Shown here piece by piece: positions 36,394 through 43,489 of a DNA stretch of 64,000 bases. The notes beneath the pieces were generated by a model. That model saw only the letters and a list, made by a program, of their open reading frames with translations, did not search any database and was not told the origin of the DNA. Each line of letters starts with the position of its first letter. The first letter of the stretch is position 1. A program made the position numbers and the translations under genes. Location of the stretch: NCBI GenBank assembly GCA_900541415.1, contig UQJP01000024.1, positions 7,295-71,294 of the forward strand. The letters run 5' to 3'. The stretch comes from an uncultured Odoribacter sp. (GTDB lineage: Bacteria > Bacteroidota > Bacteroidia > Bacteroidales > Marinifilaceae).

Positions 36394-36552
36394 TCATAGG
36401 GGATTTATTGCCCCTGATGGGGATTTCCTCGTTTTTGCTTGTCTGTTCGGAAAGGTGATATAGTTCCCCGGACATATAGTAATATTTATATTTATTACGG
36501 CAATCACGACAATGATAATGATGAGCGATAATTTAATGATTTCAATATTCAT
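36394..36552 (-). CDS. Possible 52-aa small membrane/exported peptide
   Basis: Too short to be found easily: ATG at 36552 to TGA at 36394. The N-terminus MNIEIIKLSLIIIIVVIAV is one strong hydrophobic helix; the rest is polar and basic (NRQAKTRKSPSG). A weak ribosome site (AAAG) precedes the ATG. It has no NVEALA motif, but it occupies the place an NVEALA gene has in the other pairs: behind an element copy, ahead of hairpins and a propeller gene. It may be a diverged or different peptide of the same system. The alternative is that it is not translated. Confidence 0.45.
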   Translation of the reverse strand: MNIEIIKLSLIIIIVVIAVININITICPGNYITFPNRQAKTRKSPSGAINPL

Positions 36553-36664
36553 CTTTAAAAGATTAGATGATCAGTTATATTTTTCGAACTCTTTTTATGT
36601 TGCTATTGTGTATACATAATGCTAAAATACAAACAACATTATTTTTATATGTTTAAAATATTTC

Positions 36665-36756
36665 TTACATTGCACACCTCTCTTTCTTACGTTAGAGGGA
36701 AGGTGGGCGGTTGTCGTTTGGATTTGAAGATTTTAGCGACACCGCCCCTGTTTTCT
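36665..36756 (+). ncRNA. Candidate small RNA/hairpin element, copy 2
   Basis: Same plan as 34946-35036: TTACATTGCA, core CACACCTCTCTTTCTT, then GGGCGG (36705-36710) with CCGCCC (36742-36747), a T bulge, TGTCG (36712-36716) with CGACA (36737-36741), and a U-rich end CTGTTTTCTTCC. Stem sequences differ from copy 1 while pairing is kept, which is the pattern expected if the RNA structure matters. It lies between the DUF1573 gene and the 52-codon peptide gene. Confidence 0.5.
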
Positions 36757-36803
36757 TCCCAAAGTTTAACAATAGTTTTACTCCTGAATCGGGGAAATTA
36801 TTT

Positions 36804-37220
36804 CTAATTTTCCTCTACCTGTCCGAGTATTTTTAATGAATAAACCTGTTCCGGAATATTACATAATATATCTATCGATTTTATGAATTTTCCCAAAGAA
36901 TTGGGTTCGAATACCACCGACACTTCCGTCGTTTTACCGGGTTTCACCGGACGCTTATCCCAGGTGGCATTCGTACATCCGCAGGACGTGCGTACATCCC
37001 GGATAATCAGGGGAGCATCTCCCCGGTTTGTGATTTTGAAGGTGGCATGTTTCTTTTCGCCATATTTCACAATTCCCAGATCGACGGAATCCCGTTCTGC
37101 TTTAATGGCTGTGGGCGATGCTGTCACCGATAGCGCGTTGGTGTCCGGATAAAGATACCAGAACAATATCCCAATAATAATAATTCCTCCGACAATGGCC
37201 GGCCATAATATTTTATTCAT
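36804..37220 (-). CDS. DUF1573 domain membrane-anchored protein
   Basis: 138 aa from the ATG at 37220 (a GTG three codons earlier is less likely). An N-terminal helix (about 5-22) precedes a single ASPM/SPD-2/Hydin-like Ig fold typical of DUF1573: DLGIVKYGEKKHATFKITN, APLIIRDVRTSCGCT and PVKPGKTTEVSVVFEP. The CGC pair is a common feature of the family. DUF1573 proteins are periplasmic or surface proteins of unknown function in Bacteroidota. A related copy lies at 37887-38339. Confidence 0.85.
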   Translation of the reverse strand: MNKILWPAIVGGIIIIGILFWYLYPDTNALSVTASPTAIKAERDSVDLGIVKYGEKKHATFKITNRGDAPLIIRDVRTSCGCTNATWDKRPVKPGKTTEVSVVFEPNSLGKFIKSIDILCNIPEQVYSLKILGQVEEN

Positions 37221-37229
37221 AATACACAC

Positions 37230-37886
37230 CTTAAAAATGGTCTTTGCATGTATGTCATAGCTGATTTGCTGCCATGCTTTGACAAAGTCAAATTTGAAGA
37301 ATTAAATTTTTGTAATCAAATTTTTATGGTAGCTAAATTAGTAGCAAAATGACTTCAAATGTTAAAAATATTCTATTTTGTAAGCAAATTTACTAAAATC
37401 GTAAATACGTGTTTACGATTATATAATTATTTTCACTACATTTGTTACAATTAATGCTTTATTTGATAATACTCTTTACATAAATTTATAAAATAAAGCA
37501 GAAAGTCGTAAATTTTTCGGAAGGATGATGTGGTGGTCATTAAACAACCGGGGTGTGGATGAGGCGAAGCAAAGTCCGGTTGTGTGTGGAGGTGGGGAGC
37601 AAGGAGGGGAGTTGTGTGGAATGTTGCCTGTGCCGTACCCGTTGTAGGGATGCTTTCGTTTTTACCGGATATGTTTTCTGTTATCGGATGAAGTTTGCAG
37701 CGTGTATGTTTGGGAGGCCGGGAAAAGGAGTTTGGTTTGCCGGAGAGTTTAACGGAAACAGAGATAAAATAGAATATCCCTTTATTGATATGCGTGGATT
37801 GGTAAAGGGAGAGGGAAGGTAAGCCATAATACTTGAATTGGTAGTTTAGTACTTTTAGGCTTCCTTCCCTTGTTTATATGGATAGT
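37230..37886. other. 657-base AT-rich gap
   Basis: No convincing gene. It holds a short palindrome TTTGAC-AAA-GTCAAA at 37278-37292, a 9-bp hairpin AATCGTAAA (37397-37405) with TTTACGATT (37412-37420), a TACATTTG box on the plus strand at 37437-37444 without a -33 match, and a bulged stem at 37812-37870 (AGGGAAGG and AAGCC paired to GGCTT and CCTTCCCT). A Cys/Arg-rich reading at 37553-37822 was judged not real. Confidence 0.6.
37812..37870. other. Bulged stem-loop, perhaps related to the duplicated element
   Basis: AGGGAAGG (37812-37819), a T bulge, and AAGCC (37821-37825) pair with GGCTT (37858-37862) and CCTTCCCT (37863-37870). The stem-bulge-stem plan and the AGAGGGAAGGT sequence shared with copy 2 of the duplicated element suggest kinship, but the promoter-like start is missing and no U-run follows. 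Confidence 0.4.
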
Positions 37887-38339
37887 TTAGTTATTCGCCA
37901 CAAAATGTGGCATTGAGGAGTTTGTTTCCACTTTTCCGAAAATCCTGAAATAATGTGTTTGCTCAACGGTGTTGCATGAAACTTCGATTGTCTTGATGAA
38001 GTTTCCCGGAGCTTTCGGGGTGAATGCCACCTGGATTTCCGTGGTCTGTCCCGGTTGTATAGGCCGGGGACTCCATTGTGCGGTGGTATGGCTGCAAAAA
38101 GAAGACACTTTCCGAATGATTAAAGGCTTTTTCCCCGTGTTCGTAATTTTAAAAACCGTGGTCGGCGTTCCGTCATAAGGAACTGTACCTAAAAATTTAC
38201 AGTCCTGCTCGGATTGTATTTCCGTGGTGTACCCGTTCAGAATGGATTCCTGCCGCCAATCCTGAGAAGTATACCAGAAGATCGGGCTAAAAAATAGGAT
38301 CCCGAAAATAGAATAAATAGCAAGGTCTTTAGGTAACAT
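37887..38339 (-). CDS. DUF1573 domain membrane-anchored protein
   Basis: 150 aa. N-terminal transmembrane helix (about 7-24), then one DUF1573 Ig fold (CKFLGTVPYDGTPTTVFKITN, KPLIIRKVSSFCSHTT, PIQPGQTTEIQVAFTP). It is a paralogue of the gene at 36804-37220, with the CGC pair replaced by CSH. The two are separated by an AT-rich gap of about 660 bases, so they are probably separate units. Function unknown; location in the NVEALA cluster is the main clue. Confidence 0.85.
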   Translation of the reverse strand: MLPKDLAIYSIFGILFFSPIFWYTSQDWRQESILNGYTTEIQSEQDCKFLGTVPYDGTPTTVFKITNTGKKPLIIRKVSSFCSHTTAQWSPRPIQPGQTTEIQVAFTPKAPGNFIKTIEVSCNTVEQTHYFRIFGKVETNSSMPHFVANN

Positions 38340-38504
38340 AACTGTTTATTTTATATTTCCCGTATCCTAACCGGGACACGACAAAAATGGAGATAAAATC
38401 ATTATGAGCAAAATTATAGTAGTAGCTAAAACGGTGGTAATTTTAGTTAAAATGTTAAAAAATCTATAATAAAGAATAGGAGGGACACCGATAAAAATAA
38501 GAAA

Positions 38505-38535
38505 GGGGGAGCGCAGAAATCTCTGCCGCTCCCCC
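38505..38535 (-). terminator. Intrinsic terminator of the NVEALA-propeller pair
   Basis: GGGGGAGCG (38505-38513) pairs with CGCTCCCCC (38527-38535), with a further 4-bp inner stem. On the minus strand it is followed by a T-rich run (TTTCTTATTTTT). It lies 51 bases after the propeller stop at 38586. Confidence 0.8.
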
Positions 38536-38585
38536 AAAACTGAACAAAACTACCGAACAGTATGTTTTACGACATCGTATAGTCG

Positions 38586-39632
38586 TTATAATGAAATCTT
38601 TACAACAGCCGGATCGGGAGTGTAGCCCAGTCCGTAAATGGCCTCTTCTGCCTGGTCATAGCTAATTCTTGTGAGAGGAGTAGCCAGATCGTAGGTTTCC
38701 AGTAAATTCCCGTCCCAGTCGAAGACCATCATTTTTTTACATTGCTGTGAGGCGCTTTTGGCTTCCCGGTTGGTTTGACCTGAGTAGATGGCGAAAACCC
38801 GGTCGGACGATACGGTAATATCTGTGAAACCGAATTGGTTGCTCCGGTAATAGCCCACTTTGCAGCGTGCGTTTTCGTTGATCGCTACTCTGGGATGGTG
38901 AAAGCAATAGCTTTTTCCCTGATTGATCCTGTCGCCCGAAATGCGGCAAAATTCGATGTATCCGCTGTATTTATCCGCACATACGAACGATTGTTGGTCC
39001 GGACTTACCTTTAAAATAGTGCTGGCATAGAGGATGGCTTTTGTGCTTTCCTGAATGTCCGGGTATACGGGATGTTCCGGGTAGCTTCCCTGATAATCGG
39101 CTTCTTCGGTTTCAGGGGTATACAGTAAGTAACGTCCCTTGGCATACAACCCTGTGGCGATTACAAATCTTCCGGCTCTCACTACCTGAAGGTGTTTCTG
39201 TCCCTTAGGAAGCTGGATGGTATTTGTAGAAGTTTCCCCTGAACGGGTGGAAAGCGCTGAGGCTTCGGTGAGCTGCCCCGTGCGGTAATTAAAGGTGCGG
39301 GCAGGTTGGCTGCCGTTTACTTCGAAAGAACTGATTCCGGCTTTGTCTAAGCGGTTCGCGGATTGGAGCAGATTTTGCCGTGCCTGGCTTTTCAGGTTGA
39401 TCGATACGGCTTTGTTGTCGGAGTTGAAATGTCCGATCACGATTTCGTCTCCGGATTTGGCAAATCCGATTACTTTGTTGGCTTCCGTCTTGCTAAGCGG
39501 CACAATCGGAGTGGCGGTCAAAGTCTTCTGGCTTGCCGGGATGGCTGCCGTATCGGTTATCTCGAAATTATCGTTGTATGAACAGGCGGCAAGCATAGAG
39601 GCCGCTAAAACAGAATATATAATTTTTTTCAT
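38586..39632 (-). CDS. 6-bladed beta-propeller lipoprotein
   Basis: 348 aa from the ATG at 39632, with lipoprotein signal SVLAASMLAACSYND. The mature part shows propeller-like repeats (KVIGFAKSGDEIVIGHFN, RFVIATGLYAKGRYLLYTPE, KMMVFDWDGNLLETYDL, EEAIYGLGYTPD). Sequence is diverged from the other propellers of the window. The ATG is only four bases after the stop of the NVEALA gene upstream, so the two are translationally coupled. A strong terminator (38505-38535) ends the unit. It probably sits in the outer or inner membrane facing the periplasm or surface; function unknown. Confidence 0.85.
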   Translation of the reverse strand: MKKIIYSVLAASMLAACSYNDNFEITDTAAIPASQKTLTATPIVPLSKTEANKVIGFAKSGDEIVIGHFNSDNKAVSINLKSQARQNLLQSANRLDKAGISSFEVNGSQPARTFNYRTGQLTEASALSTRSGETSTNTIQLPKGQKHLQVVRAGRFVIATGLYAKGRYLLYTPETEEADYQGSYPEHPVYPDIQESTKAILYASTILKVSPDQQSFVCADKYSGYIEFCRISGDRINQGKSYCFHHPRVAINENARCKVGYYRSNQFGFTDITVSSDRVFAIYSGQTNREAKSASQQCKKMMVFDWDGNLLETYDLATPLTRISYDQAEEAIYGLGYTPDPAVVKISL

Positions 39633-39636
39633 GACA

Positions 39637-39876
39637 TTATTTTTCAATAAATACTAACCCAAAAAATTCCGTGTCATTATAAATACACCAACCATTACCT
39701 TCTTCACAATATTTAATGACTTCGTGAAAATCATCTTCCCAGTCAGCCAATGCCTCTACATTTGCCCGCCCCAGGCTGGGAGTTTTCTGGTCGAACGATA
39801 GTTTTACGAATACAGAGCAACAACACACCACAACAGTGAATAATAACCATCTAAATATAAACTTTCTACTTTTCAT
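39637..39876 (-). CDS. NVEALA-family exported peptide
   Basis: 79 aa. A basic N-terminus and hydrophobic helix containing three consecutive Cys (LLFTVVVCCCSVFV) precede the motif ANVEALAD at about residues 38-45. The mature part is acidic with two Cys (KYCEEGNGWC). It is directly coupled to the downstream propeller gene (TAA, four bases, ATG). It faces a divergent two-component system across an AT-rich 131-base promoter region, which suggests control by that system. Family function unknown. Confidence 0.85.
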   Translation of the reverse strand: MKSRKFIFRWLLFTVVVCCCSVFVKLSFDQKTPSLGRANVEALADWEDDFHEVIKYCEEGNGWCIYNDTEFFGLVFIEK

Positions 39877-39964
39877 AATAAGGTATTACGATTAATTTCA
39901 GGCAAATTTGAATATTAATTGTTAATAAAACAAATTTTTATTCAATTTAAAATCATCATAACTT

Positions 39965-39995
39965 TTTGTTTGAGATGCTAAAGTTACTATTTTTG
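39965..39995 (+). promoter_or_regulatory. Bacteroidetes-type promoter of the kinase-regulator operon
   Basis: TTTG at 39965-39968, a 19-base spacer and TATTTTTG at 39988-39995: an exact fit to the -33/-7 pattern. The transcript would begin near 40001, a few bases before the kinase ATG at 40008 or 40014. Confidence 0.78.
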
Positions 39996-40007
39996 TAAAA
40001 ACTCAAA

Positions 40008-41402
40008 ATGGTTATGAACAATCAGATTAAAAAGGGGTGGTGGATTGCTTGCGGAGGCTTTTTGTTTGCTTTTATTATCCAGGCGATGTTGGTGAATGAG
40101 TCTTACCAATATGAAAAATCTTTGTTTGTGGAGAAGGTAGAAAGTTCTATTTATACAACTATTGATGAATTTTTGCAGGAAAACCGGATAAAAAGTGATC
40201 CCGGTAAATTTTCAGTCGTAAGTATAAATCGTGTGGAAAATACAGTGAATATTATGATTAATAGTCTGATGTACAAATTTCCTCTTCCTGAAAATTTCGA
40301 TCGGAATAAGGTACATAGACAGGCTTTTTACGATTTGTGTTATGAAGATCGCTGGAATCTGGACAGCCTGAACGTTAGGTTTCAGAAAAAATCAGAAATG
40401 CTTACGGTTCCTATCGAATGGTGTTTAGTCGATACGTTGGGAAATGAAATTCAATGTGTGGCGGCTACCGGCGGCGTGTCCGGATGGTCAGGAATAAAAG
40501 TTTCTCCCGTGCAGTTAGGTTTTATCACACCGAGGGTGCTGCATATTCGTTATGCGTTTCCTTTTAAGCATTATCTGGCTGTGGCGGGCGACCGTTTATA
40601 TATGGCGGGTTTGTTCTTTGCCCTTCTGGGTTTTTGCTTTTATTTATTGTTCAGGGCAATCCGGGACGAAAGGAAAAGGCAGGAGAACCAGAAGAAGCTG
40701 GTGGATTCGCTGGTACATAATTTGAAAAATCCGATTGTCGCCTGTTCATCTGCTTTCAATGTGGTGAAGAGCATGTATGCTCCAAAGGAAGAGAATTTGC
40801 AGGAACAGAAGATGATAGAATTGATGGATCGGTCGTTGCAGAAAGCGAAGCACAATGTGGAGGAATTGCTGTCGAAGCAAGCCACTTCCAAAGGAATTTG
40901 CCTGTCGTTACAATGTATCGATGTGAACGGGCTTTTTCAGGAATTGATCGGTTTCCATAAAAGTATATCCCCTGAAAATAAACAGGTGGTTTTTCGGATA
41001 GATGTACATTTATCCGGGAATTGCCCGTTGATGGCCGACCGCTCGCATCTCTATGGTGCATTGGGTAATCTGATCGATAACGCCATTAAATATTCCGGTG
41101 AAGAGGTCGAGATTGTTTTGTCGGCGTATAAGGAGAAAAGAAAAGTGATTATAAAAGTAACCGATAATGGTTGGGGAATTCCCGGAGAAAAACAAGAACG
41201 AATCTTTGAGTCGGGCTATCGCGGAAATTCTGTGCCGGGTGGTAGCGGTATTGGACTTCACTATACTCAGATGGTTGCAGAAGCCCATCGCGGAACGATT
41301 CGGGTTGAAAGTGTTGAAGGAAAAGGCTCTGTATTTATAATGGAATTACCCCAACGAAGAATGTTTAACAATTTAAAACGAAAACTATGCCGGAAAAGAT
41401 GA
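40008..41402 (+). CDS. Membrane sensor histidine kinase, divergent from NVEALA gene
   Basis: 464 aa. Transmembrane helix at about 10-28, a periplasmic sensor region of about 155 residues, a second helix at about 195-218, then a kinase core with H237 in SLVHNLKNPIVACSS, N-box GNLIDNAIKYSGEE, and DNGWGIP and GSGIGLHYT in the ATPase domain. The promoter at 39965-39995 places the start at ATG 40008 (or 40014). It overlaps the next gene and is divergent from the NVEALA/propeller unit at 38586-39876. By context it may sense peptide or envelope state and control the cluster (inference). Confidence 0.92.
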   Translation: MVMNNQIKKGWWIACGGFLFAFIIQAMLVNESYQYEKSLFVEKVESSIYTTIDEFLQENRIKSDPGKFSVVSINRVENTVNIMINSLMYKFPLPENFDRNKVHRQAFYDLCYEDRWNLDSLNVRFQKKSEMLTVPIEWCLVDTLGNEIQCVAATGGVSGWSGIKVSPVQLGFITPRVLHIRYAFPFKHYLAVAGDRLYMAGLFFALLGFCFYLLFRAIRDERKRQENQKKLVDSLVHNLKNPIVACSSAFNVVKSMYAPKEENLQEQKMIELMDRSLQKAKHNVEELLSKQATSKGICLSLQCIDVNGLFQELIGFHKSISPENKQVVFRIDVHLSGNCPLMADRSHLYGALGNLIDNAIKYSGEEVEIVLSAYKEKRKVIIKVTDNGWGIPGEKQERIFESGYRGNSVPGGSGIGLHYTQMVAEAHRGTIRVESVEGKGSVFIMELPQRRMFNNLKRKLCRKR

Positions 41403-42151
41403 GAATTCTGTATGGCGAGGACGATGAGTCGTGGATTATCCTAACTACGAATTTGTTGGAAAGAAACGGTTTCGAAGTGGAAATCGCTCGCGACGGAGAT
41501 GAAGTGATGAAAAAGTATGTGGAAAATACTCCTGACTTGTTATTGCTCGACCTGGAAATGCCGGGAATGGATGTGTTGGATCTGGTGGCGAATATGAATG
41601 CTATGGGTACGCCTGTCGTAGTGTATAGTGTGCATACCCGTTCGCAGAAGTCGAGGTCGGTGATCCACATGGGACTGAATGACTTTTTTGAGAAAGGAAG
41701 TTGTGAATCTTTATTTATTGAAAGACTGACGTATCATATCAGGCACAAACGTGAGAATATCAAAACTCCGAACATTTATTACCTGTCGAAGCATACACTT
41801 TACGACAGGACAGGCGGAGTGGTGCGGATCAATAATGAAGATATTTTTCTAAGGCCGCTCGATAATGCCTTACTCCGGTTTCTGGTTAGCCGACTGAATA
41901 TGTGGGTAAGCAAGGAGCATCTTTGCATTGCTATGTGGGGCGATCAGGAAGGGAAGGAATTGAAAAAGTATGTGACGCATGTCCGTAATTGCCTGTCGGC
42001 TGATAACGAGCTGAAGATTTTGAACCGACAAGGAGGTTGGTATTGCCTGGCAAACAGCGAGTATGATGAAAAGAAATCGTTTTTAGTAGAACAACTAAGG
42101 GAAAAGAAGGAAGGCAAAATCAAAACTTCGGCTGACAGTATTATCATTTAG
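41399..42151 (+). CDS. Response regulator with winged-helix DNA-binding domain
   Basis: About 250 aa. Receiver domain with D55 (numbered from the alternative start 41387) in LLLLDLEMPG and the acidic EDDES cluster, then a C-terminal winged helix (ALLRFLVSRLNMW and EGKELKKYVTHVRNCLS). An ATGA overlap with the kinase stop puts the ATG at 41399; another ATG at 41387 is possible and would add four residues. It forms an operon with the kinase and is closed by a terminator at 42199-42232. Confidence 0.9.
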   Translation: MRILYGEDDESWIILTTNLLERNGFEVEIARDGDEVMKKYVENTPDLLLLDLEMPGMDVLDLVANMNAMGTPVVVYSVHTRSQKSRSVIHMGLNDFFEKGSCESLFIERLTYHIRHKRENIKTPNIYYLSKHTLYDRTGGVVRINNEDIFLRPLDNALLRFLVSRLNMWVSKEHLCIAMWGDQEGKELKKYVTHVRNCLSADNELKILNRQGGWYCLANSEYDEKKSFLVEQLREKKEGKIKTSADSIII

Positions 42152-42198
42152 GTATGGTGACTTAACCGAAGTAGAATGACGGGAATGGGTGAGAATAA

Positions 42199-42232
42199 CG
42201 GGGTTGCTTGAGCAGGCAGCCCCGATTTTTTG
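42199..42232 (+). terminator. Terminator of the kinase-regulator operon
   Basis: CGGGG (42199-42203) pairs with CCCCG (42220-42224), extended by about five further pairs including wobbles, and is followed by ATTTTTTG. It lies 47 bases after the regulator stop. Confidence 0.75.
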
Positions 42233-42272
42233 TTTCTATGTTTAGGAATGATGTTTGAAGAGAGGGAGGAAG

Positions 42273-42297
42273 TATACCTATATATTATATAGGTATA
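42273..42297. repeat. Perfect AT-rich palindrome
   Basis: TATACCTATATA (42273-42284), one base, and its exact complement TATATAGGTATA (42286-42297), followed by more TATATA. It lies between the terminator and the convergent hairpin. No function can be assigned. Confidence 0.6.
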
Positions 42298-42399
42298 TAT
42301 ATATAGGTGTATTGTATAGATAATTTGTATACATGAGTGACCGGAGAGACTTGGAGCAGAGAAAGAATGAAAGGCGGATGTGTGGCCGGAATAAAATAG

Positions 42400-42436
42400 A
42401 AAAGACTGCCTTGTTTCACCAGACAGTCTTTTTTCC
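42400..42436. terminator. Bidirectional terminator-like hairpin
   Basis: AAAAGACTG (42400-42408) pairs with CAGTCTTTT (42424-42432), giving T-runs on both strands. It may end transcription of the SDR gene (minus) and any read-through from the regulator gene (plus). Confidence 0.6.
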
Positions 42437-42555
42437 TATGTTTTTAGTCGCCCCTTCCTGAGGTTGTTTTTAAATATTCTGTTTTCTATGACTTTCAAAC
42501 ATTTATTAAAGGGGCTCTTTGCCCTGTTGCTGCAATTTTTGGAAAGGGCTTTTTA

Positions 42556-43314
42556 TTAACCGATCCGGTTTACGTCCCTGGAGTTGGCCTGGGCTGTGGG
42601 CATAATCACAATGTCGTTCAGGCATACATGAGGCGGACGGGTGATAGCGAAAATAATGGTGTCGGCAATATCGTCGTTCGTCAGCGGAGTTACCCCTTTG
42701 TATACGCCTGCGGCAGCTTCGCTGTTGCCTTTGTAGCGAACGAGCGAAAATTCGGTTTCCACCATTCCCGGAGCGATGTTCGTGACTTTGATATTATAGC
42801 GCAGCATATCCGTGCGCATAGCTTTCGACAGGGCGTCTACGGCATGTTTTGTGGCGCAGTATACATTTCCGCCGGGATAGACTTCTTTTCCGGCAATGGA
42901 GGCTATGTTGACGATGTGTCCGCCCTGACGTGCCACCATCAGGGGAGCTACGGCGCGGGTGACGTAGAGCAAGCCTTTCACATTGGTGTCAATCATCCGT
43001 TCCCAATCGTCTAAAACCCCTTCCTGTATCGGGCTGACGCCAACTGCCAGTCCGGCGTTATTGACCAATACATCTATGTTTTTCCATTTGCCTGCGAGGT
43101 TGTCGACGGCTGCCTGTACTTCGGTTTGCTGGCGGACATCGAAACAAAGGGTGAGTACATCCGCTCCCTTGCTTCGTATGGTTTCTGCCAATTTTTCCAG
43201 CCGTTCCCGGCGTCGTCCGGTGATGATTACGTCGTAACCTGCCTCTGCCGCTTTGAGTGCGGTGGCCTGACCGATGCCGGAGGTGGCTCCGGTGATAAGT
43301 GCGATTTTATTCAT
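42556..43314 (-). CDS. Short-chain dehydrogenase/reductase (YdfG-like)
   Basis: 252-aa cytoplasmic NAD(P)-dependent oxidoreductase of the classical SDR type. Cofactor motif GATSGIGQATALK, the NNAG motif, catalytic Ser in NIASIAGKEVYPGG and YCATK (Tyr/Lys) are all present. The ending (ITRPPHVCLNDIVIMPTAQANS) matches the YdfG subgroup of NADP-dependent serine/3-hydroxy acid dehydrogenases. Substrate is not certain. It stands alone on the minus strand. Confidence 0.92.
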   Translation of the reverse strand: MNKIALITGATSGIGQATALKAAEAGYDVIITGRRRERLEKLAETIRSKGADVLTLCFDVRQQTEVQAAVDNLAGKWKNIDVLVNNAGLAVGVSPIQEGVLDDWERMIDTNVKGLLYVTRAVAPLMVARQGGHIVNIASIAGKEVYPGGNVYCATKHAVDALSKAMRTDMLRYNIKVTNIAPGMVETEFSLVRYKGNSEAAAGVYKGVTPLTNDDIADTIIFAITRPPHVCLNDIVIMPTAQANSRDVNRIG

Positions 43315-43489
43315 AATGAACTATTTTCAAAAAAAATCTCTGCCCGGCAGAGATTCCTGTTAAGAGTTAAGAATTTGAATTTAAAATTAGTGTTTTCTAA
43401 GTTAAAATACAATGGGATTTGTGGAAAAGCGGGAAAATAATTACTTTCGCTCGGTGTCCCCGTGCGGTGCCGGGTGCTGAAAATAGAGG

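Larger units (their letters stand above)
42152..42555. other. 404-base gap with two terminators and a palindrome
   Basis: Convergent gap between the regulator gene and the SDR gene. It holds a terminator (42199-42232), an AT palindrome (42273-42297) and a bidirectional hairpin (42400-42436). No gene seen. Confidence 0.6.

Noticed and set aside
37553..37822. 89-codon Cys/Arg-rich plus-strand reading in the DUF1573 gap
   Set aside because: No signal, no ribosome site, and composition unlike neighbouring proteins; probably chance.
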